Notes: generated from the letters alone by a model not told the origin. A stretch of DNA of 64,000 bases from Gemmatimonadota bacterium (GCA_022826005.1 JAJDVT010000121.1:142450-206449), one strand, 5' to 3'. Counted from the stretch's first letter, positions 45,643 to 55,923 are shown. Program-made: numbers and translations.

Positions 45643-46860
45643 TCAGTCGCCATGCAGATTCTGGTTTCGCCACTTGGCGTCCAAAGCGTTCAGGTCTTCG
45701 GGGTATAGCTCGAGCCACATCTCGAGGATGGCTGCAGCTCTGTCCGCCTCCCCGGTCTGCAGGTAATACTCGGTCCGCACCTGGAAGCGGGCGCGTTCCG
45801 GGAGCCGGTGAAGGTTCACCATCGCCGCCTCTATCGCCGCCAGCGCCTCTTCCGGCCGATCCCGGCGCCTCAACCACCGGGCCAACTCCCGGTACGCGGT
45901 CGTGAAGGTGGGGTCGAGGGTCGTCGCGGTCGTGAAGTGCTCGATTGCGCCGGCCACATCCTGCTCCAGTTCCACCGCGAACATCCCCTTGACGAAACCC
46001 TCCAGAGCGGCGGCATCCTCGGTCAGGATCTGGCGAACCGGAAGGTCCTCGACACCCTCGCGGCCGTGGATACCGAGGGCGACCCTGATCGCCTCGGACA
46101 TCTCGTCGACGAGTGCGAGGAGTTCGCTTCCCTCGTGAACGGTCTGGCCGGCGATCGATCCGTCCTTCGCCTCGTGCACCGCCAGTGTTACCCGGTAACG
46201 GCCCTCCACCCTGTCGATCTCGCCCACGGCCACGTATTCGGCGAAGACCTCGCGCGCGATCTCGCGCTTGAGCGACAGCGGGGCGCCGAGCAGGTCGGAG
46301 TATCCGCGCCGCTGGAGACCCCAGGAAAGCGTGCGGGTCGGTATCGGAAGGAAGAAATCGTCCGTGATCAGGTCGTAGTCGATCGCCAGCGGGACGGCGT
46401 AGGCAGTCCACGTCTCTTCCTCGCCCAGCCCCGCGCCCGGTTCCAGCGGAAACAGGGCGGTCCGCTTGCGGAACTCCGACTTCACGGCCGTAATCCGGAT
46501 CTCTTCGCCGTCCTCCGTCTGCACCGTGACGGTCCTGGTCGCTGCCCCCAGATCCTTGCCCCCGAAGAGCACCCACAACACGATCGCGCAGAGGAGCAGG
46601 TTGGCCGGCAGCCCGATCTTCTCGGTGCGCGGCATCTCTTCGCGGTCCTTGCCCGGCTTGCCGTGGAACCAGGCAAGCATGAAGGCGGTGGGCAGAAGGA
46701 GGAGCAGTCCGACCAGCACCACCCTCGTCAGGTGCGGCGAAAGCAGGAACTCGTCCACGGCGAAAGCGACGAACTCGATCACCGCCCATGATGCCCCGGC
46801 GTAGATCGCCAGCGTGTGGGGAACGCGTCGTTCGAAGAGGGTGCGGACCAGAGCGGACAT
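45643..46860 (-). CDS. membrane-anchored TPR-containing regulator-like protein
   Basis: MSALVRTLFERRVPHTLAIYAGASWAVIEFVAFAVDEFLL TM segment, then TPR-like region AGAIEHFTTATTLDPTFTTAYRELARWLRRRDRPEEALAAIEAA. Confidence 0.75.
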   Translation of the reverse strand: MSALVRTLFERRVPHTLAIYAGASWAVIEFVAFAVDEFLLSPHLTRVVLVGLLLLLPTAFMLAWFHGKPGKDREEMPRTEKIGLPANLLLCAIVLWVLFGGKDLGAATRTVTVQTEDGEEIRITAVKSEFRKRTALFPLEPGAGLGEEETWTAYAVPLAIDYDLITDDFFLPIPTRTLSWGLQRRGYSDLLGAPLSLKREIAREVFAEYVAVGEIDRVEGRYRVTLAVHEAKDGSIAGQTVHEGSELLALVDEMSEAIRVALGIHGREGVEDLPVRQILTEDAAALEGFVKGMFAVELEQDVAGAIEHFTTATTLDPTFTTAYRELARWLRRRDRPEEALAAIEAAMVNLHRLPERARFQVRTEYYLQTGEADRAAAILEMWLELYPEDLNALDAKWRNQNLHGD

Positions 46861-47032
46861 CGGGTTTCGCGGTTGTAGGTGCCTGTCTTGCCTGGTGACA
46901 CCGTAATCTAGCGGTCCCTGCGGGTGCAACCGCGGCCACATGCGCCCTCACGCGTTGCAATCGGGGTGCCGCGTCGTCATCCTGAACGCCGATGAACCGC
47001 AATCCCGCCCCACCCCGCGTCCCGTCACGCCC

Positions 47033-48532
47033 ATGACCATACCCACCTCGATCGCGCTGGCCACCCTGGCCGCACTCAGCACCACCCTCCCCGCCTGCGC
47101 CCCCACCTCGCCCGGCTCAGGTGGCCCCACGGACCCCCGCGTCGACGCCATCTTCGCGGACCTGCGCGGCGACCGCCCCGGCGCAGCCGTCGGAGTCCTC
47201 TTCGAGGGCGAGATCGTCCACCGCGCCGGGTACGGCCTCGCGAACCTCGATCACGGCGTCCCGATCACCCCGGCGACCGTCTTCGATATCGCGTCGATCT
47301 CGAAGCAGTTTGGCGCCATGGCCGCGCTGCTCCTCGAGGCCGAAAGCGGCCTCGACCTCGACGCGGACGTGCGCGAATACGTCCCCGAGCTGCCCGATTT
47401 CGGCGCAACGATCACCCCGCGCCACCTCATCCATCACACGAGCGGCCTCCGCGACTGGCCCCACACCATGGCGCTTGCCGGCGTGGAGTTCACCGACGTC
47501 ATCTCCTTCGAGAAGATCCTGCGGATGCTCCACAACCAGCAGGCGATCAACTTCCCGCCCGGCTCCGAGTACGCGTATTCGAACACCGGTTACAACCTGC
47601 TCGCGCGCGTGATCGAGGTGCGGTCCGGGATGACCTTCCGCGAATACACCCATTCGCGCATCTTCGCGCCGCTCGGCATGACCCGCACGCACTTCTCCGA
47701 CGACTACACGGAAGTGGTGCGGGGGCGGGCGGAATCGTATGCCCCGGCTCCGCCGACACCCGCGGACACCACCACGATGTCCGACTCCGCCCCGCCCGCC
47801 TTCCGCCGCCAGCCCGACCAGCTCACCGCGCTCGCCTCCTCCTCCCTCCACACCAGCATCGACGATTTCATCCTCTGGATGCGCAACTACGAGACGGCCG
47901 AGGTCGGTGGCGAAGCACTCGTCGAAACAATGCGCCGCCGCGGCATCCTCACCGGCGGCGACACCATCAGCTACGCCCACGGCCTCTCGGTCGGCACCTA
48001 CCGCGGGCTGCCCACCTTCGGGCACGGTGGCTCCTGGGTCGGCTTTCGCACCAACTTCACGCGCTTCCCCGAGCAGAACCTCTCGATCGCGGTCTTCTGC
48101 AACGTCAGCGACTGCGATCCGGCGGGCCGGGCTCGCCAGGTGGCCGAAGTCTACCTCGGCGAGCTGATGGAACCGGTCCCCGAACCGAACGAGACAGCCG
48201 AACAGCGGCCAGCCGCGGAACTGGACGTTCCCGAATCCCGGCCCGGGCGCCCCAGGCCCACCACCGCCCAACTCCAGGAATACACCGGCACCTACCGCAG
48301 CCCCGAGCTGGACAGCAGCTACAAACTCGCTCTCGACGCTGACGGCCGCCTCGTCGCCACGCACTGGCGCAACGCCCCCACCATCCTCACGCCCGCCGGC
48401 CCCGACACCTTCACCGGCGACCAGTGGTTCTTCCCCCGGGTGCGTTTCGTGCGCGGCGATGCCGGCCGCATCACCGCCTTCACCGTCACGGGCGGGCGCG
48501 TGCGCGACCTGATCTTCGAGCGGCTGCCATGA
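47033..48532 (+). CDS. serine hydrolase, beta-lactamase/class C family, lipoprotein signal
   Basis: FDIASISKQFGAMAALLL (SxxK), YSNTGYNLLARVIE (YxN), GHGGSWVGFRTNFTRFPEQNLSIAVFCN (HxG). Confidence 0.92.
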   Translation: MTIPTSIALATLAALSTTLPACAPTSPGSGGPTDPRVDAIFADLRGDRPGAAVGVLFEGEIVHRAGYGLANLDHGVPITPATVFDIASISKQFGAMAALLLEAESGLDLDADVREYVPELPDFGATITPRHLIHHTSGLRDWPHTMALAGVEFTDVISFEKILRMLHNQQAINFPPGSEYAYSNTGYNLLARVIEVRSGMTFREYTHSRIFAPLGMTRTHFSDDYTEVVRGRAESYAPAPPTPADTTTMSDSAPPAFRRQPDQLTALASSSLHTSIDDFILWMRNYETAEVGGEALVETMRRRGILTGGDTISYAHGLSVGTYRGLPTFGHGGSWVGFRTNFTRFPEQNLSIAVFCNVSDCDPAGRARQVAEVYLGELMEPVPEPNETAEQRPAAELDVPESRPGRPRPTTAQLQEYTGTYRSPELDSSYKLALDADGRLVATHWRNAPTILTPAGPDTFTGDQWFFPRVRFVRGDAGRITAFTVTGGRVRDLIFERLP

Positions 48533-48614
48533 ACCATCCCGGTTTCGGGGCCCGTCCCCGGACGCGCAACTCGGCGCGCGACCCGGCAGCGCATCCGTCA
48601 CCGGCGAGGCCCCC

Positions 48615-49628
48615 ATGATCTTCCGCGGCTCGCAGGTCCGGATGATCGTCGCCTTCTTCATCGCCCTCACGCTGGTCGGGGCGGTGGGATACCGCTGGAT
48701 CGAGGGCTGGAACTGGGCCGACTCGTTCTACATGACGGTGATCACCATCACGGCCGTCGGGTACCACGAAGTCCACCCGCTCAGCCAGGCGGGCCGCTAC
48801 TGGACGACGTTCGTGCTGGCCGGGGGCCTGACCGGGCTAGCGGCCTGGTTCGCGCTGATCACCGCGGCGATGGTCAGGATGGACCTCGGCAACCAGTACC
48901 GGAGACGCAAGACACGCAAGGAGGTTTCACGCATGAGGGACCACGTGATCGTGTGCGGCGGGGGCAGGATGGGCGTCCAGGTCGTGCACGAGCTCCAGGA
49001 CGCCAGCCAGCCGTTCGTGCTGATCGAGCGTGACGAAAACGCGATCCGGGCGCTGCGCAGGGTGTCCCCCGACATTCGCGTCATCGAGGACGACGCGACC
49101 AAGGACCGCGTGCTGGAGGAAGCCGGCATCAAGCGCGCCAAGGGTCTTGTCACCTGCCTTTCCGGGGACACCGACAATCTCTACGTCTGTCTGTCCGCCC
49201 GGCACCTCAACCCCGAACTGGTCATCGTCGCCAGGGCGGAGGGGGAGCGCGCGATCGACAAGATGCGCCGGGCCGGGGCGGACCACGTCGTGAGCCCGAA
49301 CGTTGCCGGCGCGGTCTGGGTTGCGTCCGTGCTGGTGCGTCCCGCCGTTGCGTCGTTCCTGGACGTCACCGCCCCCGGCAGCCATCTGTCGCGGCACCTG
49401 GACCACGCGACGGTGGGCACCTGCTCGCAGGTGGCCGGGACCACGCTGGCCAGAGCGCGGATTCTGGACGCCACCGGGCTGCTGGTTGTCGCGATCCGCA
49501 AGCAGGGCACGCCGCCCGAAGAGGTGCTGCTCAATCCGCCTGGCGACACGGTCCTCGAGCCGGGCGACGACGTGATCGTGCTGGGGGACGAGGAGCAGGT
49601 CGGGAAGCTGCGGGAGTACGTGGGATGA
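48615..49628 (+). CDS. two-TM potassium channel with RCK (TrkA-N/TrkA-C) domains
   Basis: Pore TVITITAVGYHEVHPLSQAGR; VIVCGGGRMGVQVVHEL Rossmann; TrkA-C tail. Confidence 0.9.
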   Translation: MIFRGSQVRMIVAFFIALTLVGAVGYRWIEGWNWADSFYMTVITITAVGYHEVHPLSQAGRYWTTFVLAGGLTGLAAWFALITAAMVRMDLGNQYRRRKTRKEVSRMRDHVIVCGGGRMGVQVVHELQDASQPFVLIERDENAIRALRRVSPDIRVIEDDATKDRVLEEAGIKRAKGLVTCLSGDTDNLYVCLSARHLNPELVIVARAEGERAIDKMRRAGADHVVSPNVAGAVWVASVLVRPAVASFLDVTAPGSHLSRHLDHATVGTCSQVAGTTLARARILDATGLLVVAIRKQGTPPEEVLLNPPGDTVLEPGDDVIVLGDEEQVGKLREYVG

Positions 49629-49792
49629 TGGCGCGCGCGTCGCGTCTGCGGCGCGCCGCTCCCTTCATTCCAACCCGACCGGCGTAACCGATTCGGTCGC
49701 CCCTTGCAGGGTGTTTCTTCGCGCGCGACCCAACTGCGGCGGAGGCAACGGGACGGCGAGCCGGGCCGGGGATTGCAGTTGCTGGAACCCGC

Positions 49793-49846
49793 TTATCGTG
49801 AGATTATTGCTAATACAGACGAATTATCGCGTTATAGTCACGATAA
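49793..49846. promoter_or_regulatory. AT-rich block with 9-bp inverted repeat TTATCGTGA...TCACGATAA
   Basis: Arms 49793-49801 and 49838-49846 in an otherwise very GC-rich region. Confidence 0.4.
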
Positions 49847-49941
49847 TCAGCGCAATCGTAATGGAATATCGCTGTTCATGCGACTCGACATGGCGTGCCT
49901 GACACCAGCGGCCTTCCCTCGCACCGGAGAGGACTGGTGAA

Positions 49942-50223
49942 GTGAACCCTTATAGCAGGGAGCATGGCGAGGCGAAGCTGCAGACGATCAGGGAGATCGT
50001 GTTGTCCGGCGGAACGGTCCGTGTGCCGATCTGGAGGTTGCTCGGCTGGTTCCACCGCCGGCACCGCGGAGCGAAGGTGGTCGGTACCATCCGCCGAGCC
50101 CTCAGGGAATGCGAACTCGAAACGCTCCCGGATTTCGCGGATCGCAATCTGCGCCTCAACAGGATCGTAGGCTTCCGCCGGATCCCGCCTTCCACAGGCC
50201 GCCCCGACCCCACGAGCCGGTGA
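49942..50223 (+). CDS. short ORF, possibly truncated N-terminal domain fragment
   Basis: AKLQTIREIVLSGGTVRVPIWRLLGWFHRRHRGAKVVGTIRRALRECELETLPDFADRN has a recurrent 'LLxWFxxxRRGxxVVxxIRxAL..PDF' look. Confidence 0.4.
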   Translation: MNPYSREHGEAKLQTIREIVLSGGTVRVPIWRLLGWFHRRHRGAKVVGTIRRALRECELETLPDFADRNLRLNRIVGFRRIPPSTGRPDPTSR

Positions 50224-50269
50224 TGCTCGCCGGCACGACACAGGCGCAGGGCGAGGTGACGCATCGGCA

Positions 50270-50313
50270 TGGGCGCTGACGGATTCGAACCGCCGACCTC
50301 CTGCTTGTAAGGC
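50270..50313 (-). pseudogene. 3' fragment of tRNA-Val(UAC), probable integration-site (att) remnant
   Basis: Reverse complement GCCTTACAAGCAGGAGGTCGGCGGTTCGAATCCGTCAGCGCCCA: anticodon loop, T-arm and acceptor 3' strand present; D-arm and 5' acceptor absent. Confidence 0.75.
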
Positions 50314-50705
50314 CGCCCCTAGGCAGTCCCCAGTCCAAGCAAGAAGCTACGCAAATCCAACCAGGACCGCACGATCCCTCCTTCTTGCCCCTATGGACCT
50401 GTCACGGTCGACCGGATCGAAAGAGCCGGAGATTTGCCGGAATCGCGGACGAAATGCGAGCGCGCGTCTGGGTGGAGCATGAACAGGCGGCCGGGCCAGA
50501 GGGCAGCGGACGGAGTTTCGGGCCGGGGAGGAAGTCAAGGTCGAGTCGCCAACCGGACAGTTTCCCGCCGTCAAGAGTGGTTCCACCGGTCCGACCTCTC
50601 GCTCGTCTGCTCCATCAACGGCACCTCGGACCTGTTCGAGCCGAGGCGTCGGCTGATCGCCGACTGCGCGGTTCTCCACAGGGTTTCCCGTCGGTAGATT
50701 TCGAC

Positions 50706-53700
50706 ATGACCGAAGACAACCCGCAGGATACGACCGCGTCCGAAACGCCCCGGGGCGGTCGTGGTGCGCCGGAATCGCCCCAAGGAATGAGCCCTTATGC
50801 GACAGGGGGCGGTGGCGTCACCTTCGAGCGACAGGTGGCGGTCAAGTACCTGGCGCACATGCTCGCTGGCGATGGCGCGAGCGAGCTTGGAGACGGCCGC
50901 CGCGTAGTGAACGTCGCGTTCCAACAGGCCCCGGCCCATCCCGCCGACGATCTGGTGGTTAGTGCAGCGTACTCGGACGAGTCGCAGCCATCCTTGGTGC
51001 TTGCCATCGCCGTGCGTCGGTCGCCCAAACTCGTTCAGAGTGACAAATCAACGCGGAGGCTATTCCTGGGATTCGTCCGAGCTTTGGTCGATACACCCAA
51101 GGCCGGACCGGAACACCGTTGGGGCTTGGTTGTCGCGGGACCTCAGCGACATGCTCGGCAACTCGCACAACTGGTGAGCCTCGCTGGGGGTCAATCGGAC
51201 GCACCAAGCTTCTTCGAATGTGTCGATTCCCCCGGCAGACACGATATCGGCGTTCGACGGAGACTGGGGCAGATCGAGGCGCTGGTTGAACGTGCGCTTA
51301 CGGACCTCGATGTCGGTGAAGTCGACACTACGCAGATACGGAGGCGCGTTTGGGAACTCCTAACGCGCCTCGAGGTCCGTATGCCGCGCCTCGAGTCCCC
51401 GGACGATACTGATTGGTCAAACGTGGCGAACAGTCTTATCCCACTGGGCCGAGGGTCCGGTCTGGAAGCCGCGATCCGCCTCCGCGACCGCCTCGTGGCT
51501 CTTGCGAATGAATACGCACCCAAGGCCGCACGAGTTGATCTCGTGATGCTACGACGTGACACCCACTTGCTAATCAACCCGGCGAAGCGGCACCGAGAGA
51601 GCGCCTGGCTAATACTCGACCGCCTTCATCAAGCGGCGCTCGCTTCGGTGCGTGCAGAAATCACCTCTGGTGACGGCATTCGCAAAGTGCGCCTTGATCG
51701 AAGCGAACTGGCTGCGAAACTGGTGAGCCTCACAAAGGAGGCTGCCGCTGTGGTAGTGACCGGCGAGTCAGGCGTCGGAAAGAGTGCACTTGCCCTGTTG
51801 GGGCTCGCAGCCGCGAGCAAGGCTGACCCCGACAGCCTACAGATCTTCTGTGTCAACCTGCGCCATATCCCCCAAAAGCCGGTCGAGTTCGAGGCAACGT
51901 TAGGTGGACCGCTTCCGACTCTTCTCCAAGAACTGAGTGCACCCAGGCGACTGCTCGTCATTGATGGTGCTGATGCTGTCATCGAAGGTATGGAACACGC
52001 CTTTCGTCACCTGGTCGACGCCGCCAAAGAAACCGAGATGGCCGTAGTTGCCGTGACTTCCAAGGAGAGTGCCGCGGCAGTGCGCAGCCCGCTGATCGAG
52101 CGCTTCGCGGGCGGTGTTACTGAGTGTGGGATCCCAACGCTGACCGATGCCGAGATAGCCGAAATCGGCGAGACCTTTGCGGAATTGAGGAGACTCTACG
52201 CGAATCCGCAGTCACGCGAGGTCCTGCGCCGACTTGTTGTTGTTGACCTGCTCGTACGAGGCCGTGTCCACGACGTTCCGCTAAGCGATGCAGATGCGAT
52301 GCGGGAGGTTTGGTCGGGCCTGGTGCGACGCCGAGAGATGAGTGACAAGGGATCTCCAGATGCACGCGAGTTCGCCCTGCTTCGCCTTGCCGAACTAGAT
52401 CTCATCGGAGGCGACCGCCTAGAAGTCATGAGCAGGATTGACTCCACTGCCCTCGACGGACTACGGCAAGACGGGTTGTTACGAACGTCCCCCAGCGATC
52501 CGTTCAGGATCGGCCCGGAGTTCGCACATGACGAAGTGAGGCGCTACGCACTCGCCCGCCTGCTGCTGGCCGAGAGGAGTCCGGTTTCGCGAATCAAGGC
52601 AGCCGGAGCTCCGCGTTGGTCGCTCTCGGCCGCCCGGCTCGCTTGTCAAGAGCATTTGGCACTGCCCAATACGGCGGGGACTCCTCTACGCGGCAGATTC
52701 GCTGCGCTGCAGGGTTCTTTCGCCGAACTCGTCAAGGCTGGTCATGGTGCGCGTTGGGAAGACGTGCCTACCGAAGCGTTGCTCACAATCGCGAATCCCA
52801 GCGCTGTGCTCAGGGACGCATGGCCCGGACTGCTTGCCGACCAGCGTGCCGGGATACGCCGGATCGCCCGCCTTGTCGATCAGCGGCTGCGTGACGACAA
52901 CGGCATCGTTGACATCGTCGCCGTGGAGCCGGTCGTCACACTGTTGCTCGACGACAGCACTCCTTGGCGATCCGGGGACGACGCCAAGGGCTTGCTGAGG
53001 TCCTGGCTGCGCGCTCACGTTGCCACGAATACGCCCGCTGGCAATCCATTGCGCGTCCTGCTGCGTGATCGCCTCGTTGAGGCATGTGCCGCGGCCGATC
53101 GTCGCTTCGCCAAGAAGCAGGCAGCACTGGCCGCCAAGCGTGCCGCTCGAACACCTGAAGAGATCGAAAGAGAACGCCGTTTCGAAGAGAAGCATGGGTG
53201 GGCGGTACCAGAGATCCGACGGCGCCGAAAGCGACCTGGGATTCCCCATGAGATTACGAGCGAGATAGTCCTCGAGCTGCTTGGACTGCTCGGTCCAGAT
53301 CTCGGCCACGAGGGTGAGGCGATCCTGCGTCGCGTTGCACGGGATGCACCATCGTGGCTCGCTCCGGCTGTGGACGATTTCTTTGCCAGCCGTGCGCTCG
53401 CCTTATTTGGGCAAAGCCTCTTGGCTCATCTGACCGAAGCCTACTACGTCGACGACGAGGCGGACGGCTCTGATTCCCTCTGCGACGGCGTCCGCGGACA
53501 CCGACGGCGCAGCTTGTCGGACCCGTTCGCTGCATGGCATCTCGGGCCGTTCATGTCCCTCCTTCAGGTCGACTTCCGCCGCGGTGCCAAAGTTCTCAAC
53601 CGCCTTCTAAACCATGCAGCCGTCATTCGTGCTGTCGGCCTGGCTCGTGCTATTCAAGGTGACCAACCGGCCGAAGATGAGAGCGTCCGCGCCTACGAAA

Positions 53701-54431
53701 CCGAACTTGAGGTTGCCGAACTAGAGGTTACTGGCGAGCGGAAGCTCTATGTTGGCGACCAACACGTTTGGCGCTGGTACCGTGGAACGGGAGTCGGACC
53801 CTATCCATGCCTCAGCGCGTTGCTAGCACTGGAGCGAGCATGCGACCAGCTGGTCGATTCCGGCGTTTCACTGAGCAGATTGACTCAGGTGCTGTTCGAT
53901 GGCTGCGAGAACCTCGCGATGGTCGGTCTCATCGTCGGACTGCTCGTGCGGCATCTTGAAGATGCGGATCAGCTACTAGATCCCTACCTTGCCGAACCGC
54001 TCATCTGGCACCACGAATTCGCGCGCGTCGCAAATGAGAACTCAGGGTTCGCAGCAGACTCCGAGGGGCTCGTGGCACCCGAGCGCCGCGGCTGGTCGCT
54101 GAACCATGTCGCCATGTTCCTAGTCCTTGGAGCCACCGAAGAACGCGTTGCGGCGCTCCGTGCGGTTGGGGCGACGCTTGTTGCCAATGCCCGGCGGCAG
54201 ATCAGCCAGCTACTTGAGCAGGAGTCCAAGCAGGCAGAGGACGATCACGCCTCCTTTATCGAACAACAGCTAATGCCAGTGCGTGCCTGGGCCAGCCGGC
54301 TCGATCGCGACATGTACGAAGCCCGTCAGACTTCGGACGGTGTATACATCCAAGCCGCGCCGCCAGATGATGTAGTGCAAGGGTTGGCAGAGGCCAATGC
54401 GGATATGGAACGCACGCGGCAGGCCATTTGA
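50706..54431 (+). CDS. giant STAND-type NTPase, N-terminal part (nuclease-like N-terminus), frameshifted relative to 54430-55923
   Basis: VVVTGESGVGKSALALLG (Walker A), RRLLVIDGADAV (Walker B); N-terminal FERQVAVKYLAHML...DDLVVSA...SLVLAIAVRRSPK. ATG at 50706 preferred over the track start at 50385. Confidence 0.75.
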   Translation: MTEDNPQDTTASETPRGGRGAPESPQGMSPYATGGGGVTFERQVAVKYLAHMLAGDGASELGDGRRVVNVAFQQAPAHPADDLVVSAAYSDESQPSLVLAIAVRRSPKLVQSDKSTRRLFLGFVRALVDTPKAGPEHRWGLVVAGPQRHARQLAQLVSLAGGQSDAPSFFECVDSPGRHDIGVRRRLGQIEALVERALTDLDVGEVDTTQIRRRVWELLTRLEVRMPRLESPDDTDWSNVANSLIPLGRGSGLEAAIRLRDRLVALANEYAPKAARVDLVMLRRDTHLLINPAKRHRESAWLILDRLHQAALASVRAEITSGDGIRKVRLDRSELAAKLVSLTKEAAAVVVTGESGVGKSALALLGLAAASKADPDSLQIFCVNLRHIPQKPVEFEATLGGPLPTLLQELSAPRRLLVIDGADAVIEGMEHAFRHLVDAAKETEMAVVAVTSKESAAAVRSPLIERFAGGVTECGIPTLTDAEIAEIGETFAELRRLYANPQSREVLRRLVVVDLLVRGRVHDVPLSDADAMREVWSGLVRRREMSDKGSPDAREFALLRLAELDLIGGDRLEVMSRIDSTALDGLRQDGLLRTSPSDPFRIGPEFAHDEVRRYALARLLLAERSPVSRIKAAGAPRWSLSAARLACQEHLALPNTAGTPLRGRFAALQGSFAELVKAGHGARWEDVPTEALLTIANPSAVLRDAWPGLLADQRAGIRRIARLVDQRLRDDNGIVDIVAVEPVVTLLLDDSTPWRSGDDAKGLLRSWLRAHVATNTPAGNPLRVLLRDRLVEACAAADRRFAKKQAALAAKRAARTPEEIERERRFEEKHGWAVPEIRRRRKRPGIPHEITSEIVLELLGLLGPDLGHEGEAILRRVARDAPSWLAPAVDDFFASRALALFGQSLLAHLTEAYYVDDEADGSDSLCDGVRGHRRRSLSDPFAAWHLGPFMSLLQVDFRRGAKVLNRLLNHAAVIRAVGLARAIQGDQPAEDESVRAYETELEVAELEVTGERKLYVGDQHVWRWYRGTGVGPYPCLSALLALERACDQLVDSGVSLSRLTQVLFDGCENLAMVGLIVGLLVRHLEDADQLLDPYLAEPLIWHHEFARVANENSGFAADSEGLVAPERRGWSLNHVAMFLVLGATEERVAALRAVGATLVANARRQISQLLEQESKQAEDDHASFIEQQLMPVRAWASRLDRDMYEARQTSDGVYIQAAPPDDVVQGLAEANADMERTRQAI

Positions 54432-55923
54432 ACTGGGGGTGCGGTATCACGTCGAGCCAGCGAAGGGGAACACCGATCTCCAGCCACCTGATCAGTTGAC
54501 GGCTGACCTTGCTACCGCCCGAGAACTCCTTGAGAATCCGCCATCGTTCTCCGTGTATGATCCTTCGGACGCGGCCGCCTTGGTAGCTGCGGCCGCACTG
54601 GAAGCGCATTTCTTGAATGCTTGTGATCTGCCACATCATGCACTCTCGTTCGCTGCAAAGACCGTGCTTCAGGTCGGAGAGGGCGCGGTGGAGCCTCGGC
54701 CGTTTGAGTACGAAGACACCTTGTTTGATCAGGGTGCCGATCGCAGCGCCGCTCGAGTGCTTCCGTTGCTGCTCCTACCGGATTCTGAACCGATACGAGC
54801 CGTTATCGGCAACGGGAGCCAACAAACATCCATCGAACGCGTGCTGGCTGCCGGCCTCAACCTTGCCCAGGCAGTCGCGAACGAAGTGCGACTCTACCTT
54901 GTCCGGCGTTTGGATCACGTGTGGGAGGCGCCCTGCGCAAACGACGACCGTTGCCATCACGAGCTGGGGTTGTCGCTCGTCACCAGCACGCTGCGAGACT
55001 GCATAGTGGGTCCTTGGGTCCCCGACACCGGACGACGTACCGTGGTCGCGCTCAAGGAGCCCTTGGCCGAGTCGCTTGCCGCTACCGACGACGATTCAAT
55101 CATAACGTTTCGTCTCGACGCGGCGATACGAGCTCTCGGTCCCGCAGTGCTGGCCAACGTCTGCATATCAGCGCGGGCACGTGTTCTGCTTTCGGCGCTC
55201 CTTGCCGCTCAGCGTAGGTCCCTCCTACGACAGGAACGGCATCACGCGGACCATAGAGGCTCGCATTCTCTCGTCAGCGCCCGCGCTCTCTTGACGCTCG
55301 CACAGAATGGCGACGACGCAGGCATCTACCAGCACATCGACGCCTATGCCAACAACCCGGCACTGCTCGGCACGATGCTACGCGCGTTGTCGGCAGCAGC
55401 AGAGGAAACCTCAAGCCGGGCAGCGACGGCACGGCGAATCTGGCCTGGCTTAGTTCGTCACGTACTGGAATTGAACGCGTCTGGCCACACGCCGTTTCAG
55501 GGTGGTCACTACGGCGATATGGCCCTGGCTTCCCTCATTCCCAGCACCGCGCCTAAAGATTGGCACTACTTGTACCGTGAGGTTGAGGACCAACCGATCA
55601 AGTGGTGGAATCCCCGCACCATGCGATCCGCGGTCGAGGAATGGCTAGTGGTCGCTGCGGGGACAGCAGATTGCGTTGATCACCTCATCGGTTTCCTCAG
55701 CGTACTCTCACCTGAGGATCAGGTCCGCGTTGGACTACCGTGGCTAAAGGCCCTTGTCCTCCCGGATCCCGACCGCATCGCTGCCGGTAGCTTCATGGTT
55801 GCCACTTGGCTAATCGAAAACCGGTCTGCGGCTGTCGCCGCCGACCTTCTGCCCAGATGGCAGGAAATCGTCGATGCGCTGGTCGTCGCGGGGGTCACCC
55901 GCCTTGCGACCTATTCAGAATAA
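54430..55923 (+). CDS. C-terminal part of the same STAND protein in the next reading frame
   Basis: Deleting one T from TTT at 54427-54429 joins RTRQAI|ELGVRYHVEPAKGNTDLQPP seamlessly. The track lists this frame as 54397-55923. Confidence 0.75.
   Translation, partial: ELGVRYHVEPAKGNTDLQPPDQLTADLATARELLENPPSFSVYDPSDAAALVAAAALEAHFLNACDLPHHALSFAAKTVLQVGEGAVEPRPFEYEDTLFDQGADRSAARVLPLLLLPDSEPIRAVIGNGSQQTSIERVLAAGLNLAQAVANEVRLYLVRRLDHVWEAPCANDDRCHHELGLSLVTSTLRDCIVGPWVPDTGRRTVVALKEPLAESLAATDDDSIITFRLDAAIRALGPAVLANVCISARARVLLSALLAAQRRSLLRQERHHADHRGSHSLVSARALLTLAQNGDDAGIYQHIDAYANNPALLGTMLRALSAAAEETSSRAATARRIWPGLVRHVLELNASGHTPFQGGHYGDMALASLIPSTAPKDWHYLYREVEDQPIKWWNPRTMRSAVEEWLVVAAGTADCVDHLIGFLSVLSPEDQVRVGLPWLKALVLPDPDRIAAGSFMVATWLIENRSAAVAADLLPRWQEIVDALVVAGVTRLATYSE

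Noticed and set aside
47117-48670. 517-aa minus-strand ORF
   Set aside because: Antisense to the beta-lactamase-family hydrolase; no recognisable motif.
49704-49940. 78-aa plus-strand ORF
   Set aside because: Runs through the AT-rich regulatory-looking block with no motif; probably non-coding.
50270-50345. Functional tRNA gene
   Set aside because: Only the 3' half is present; upstream bases cannot form a D-arm or 5' acceptor, and the anticodon stem 5' strand mismatches.
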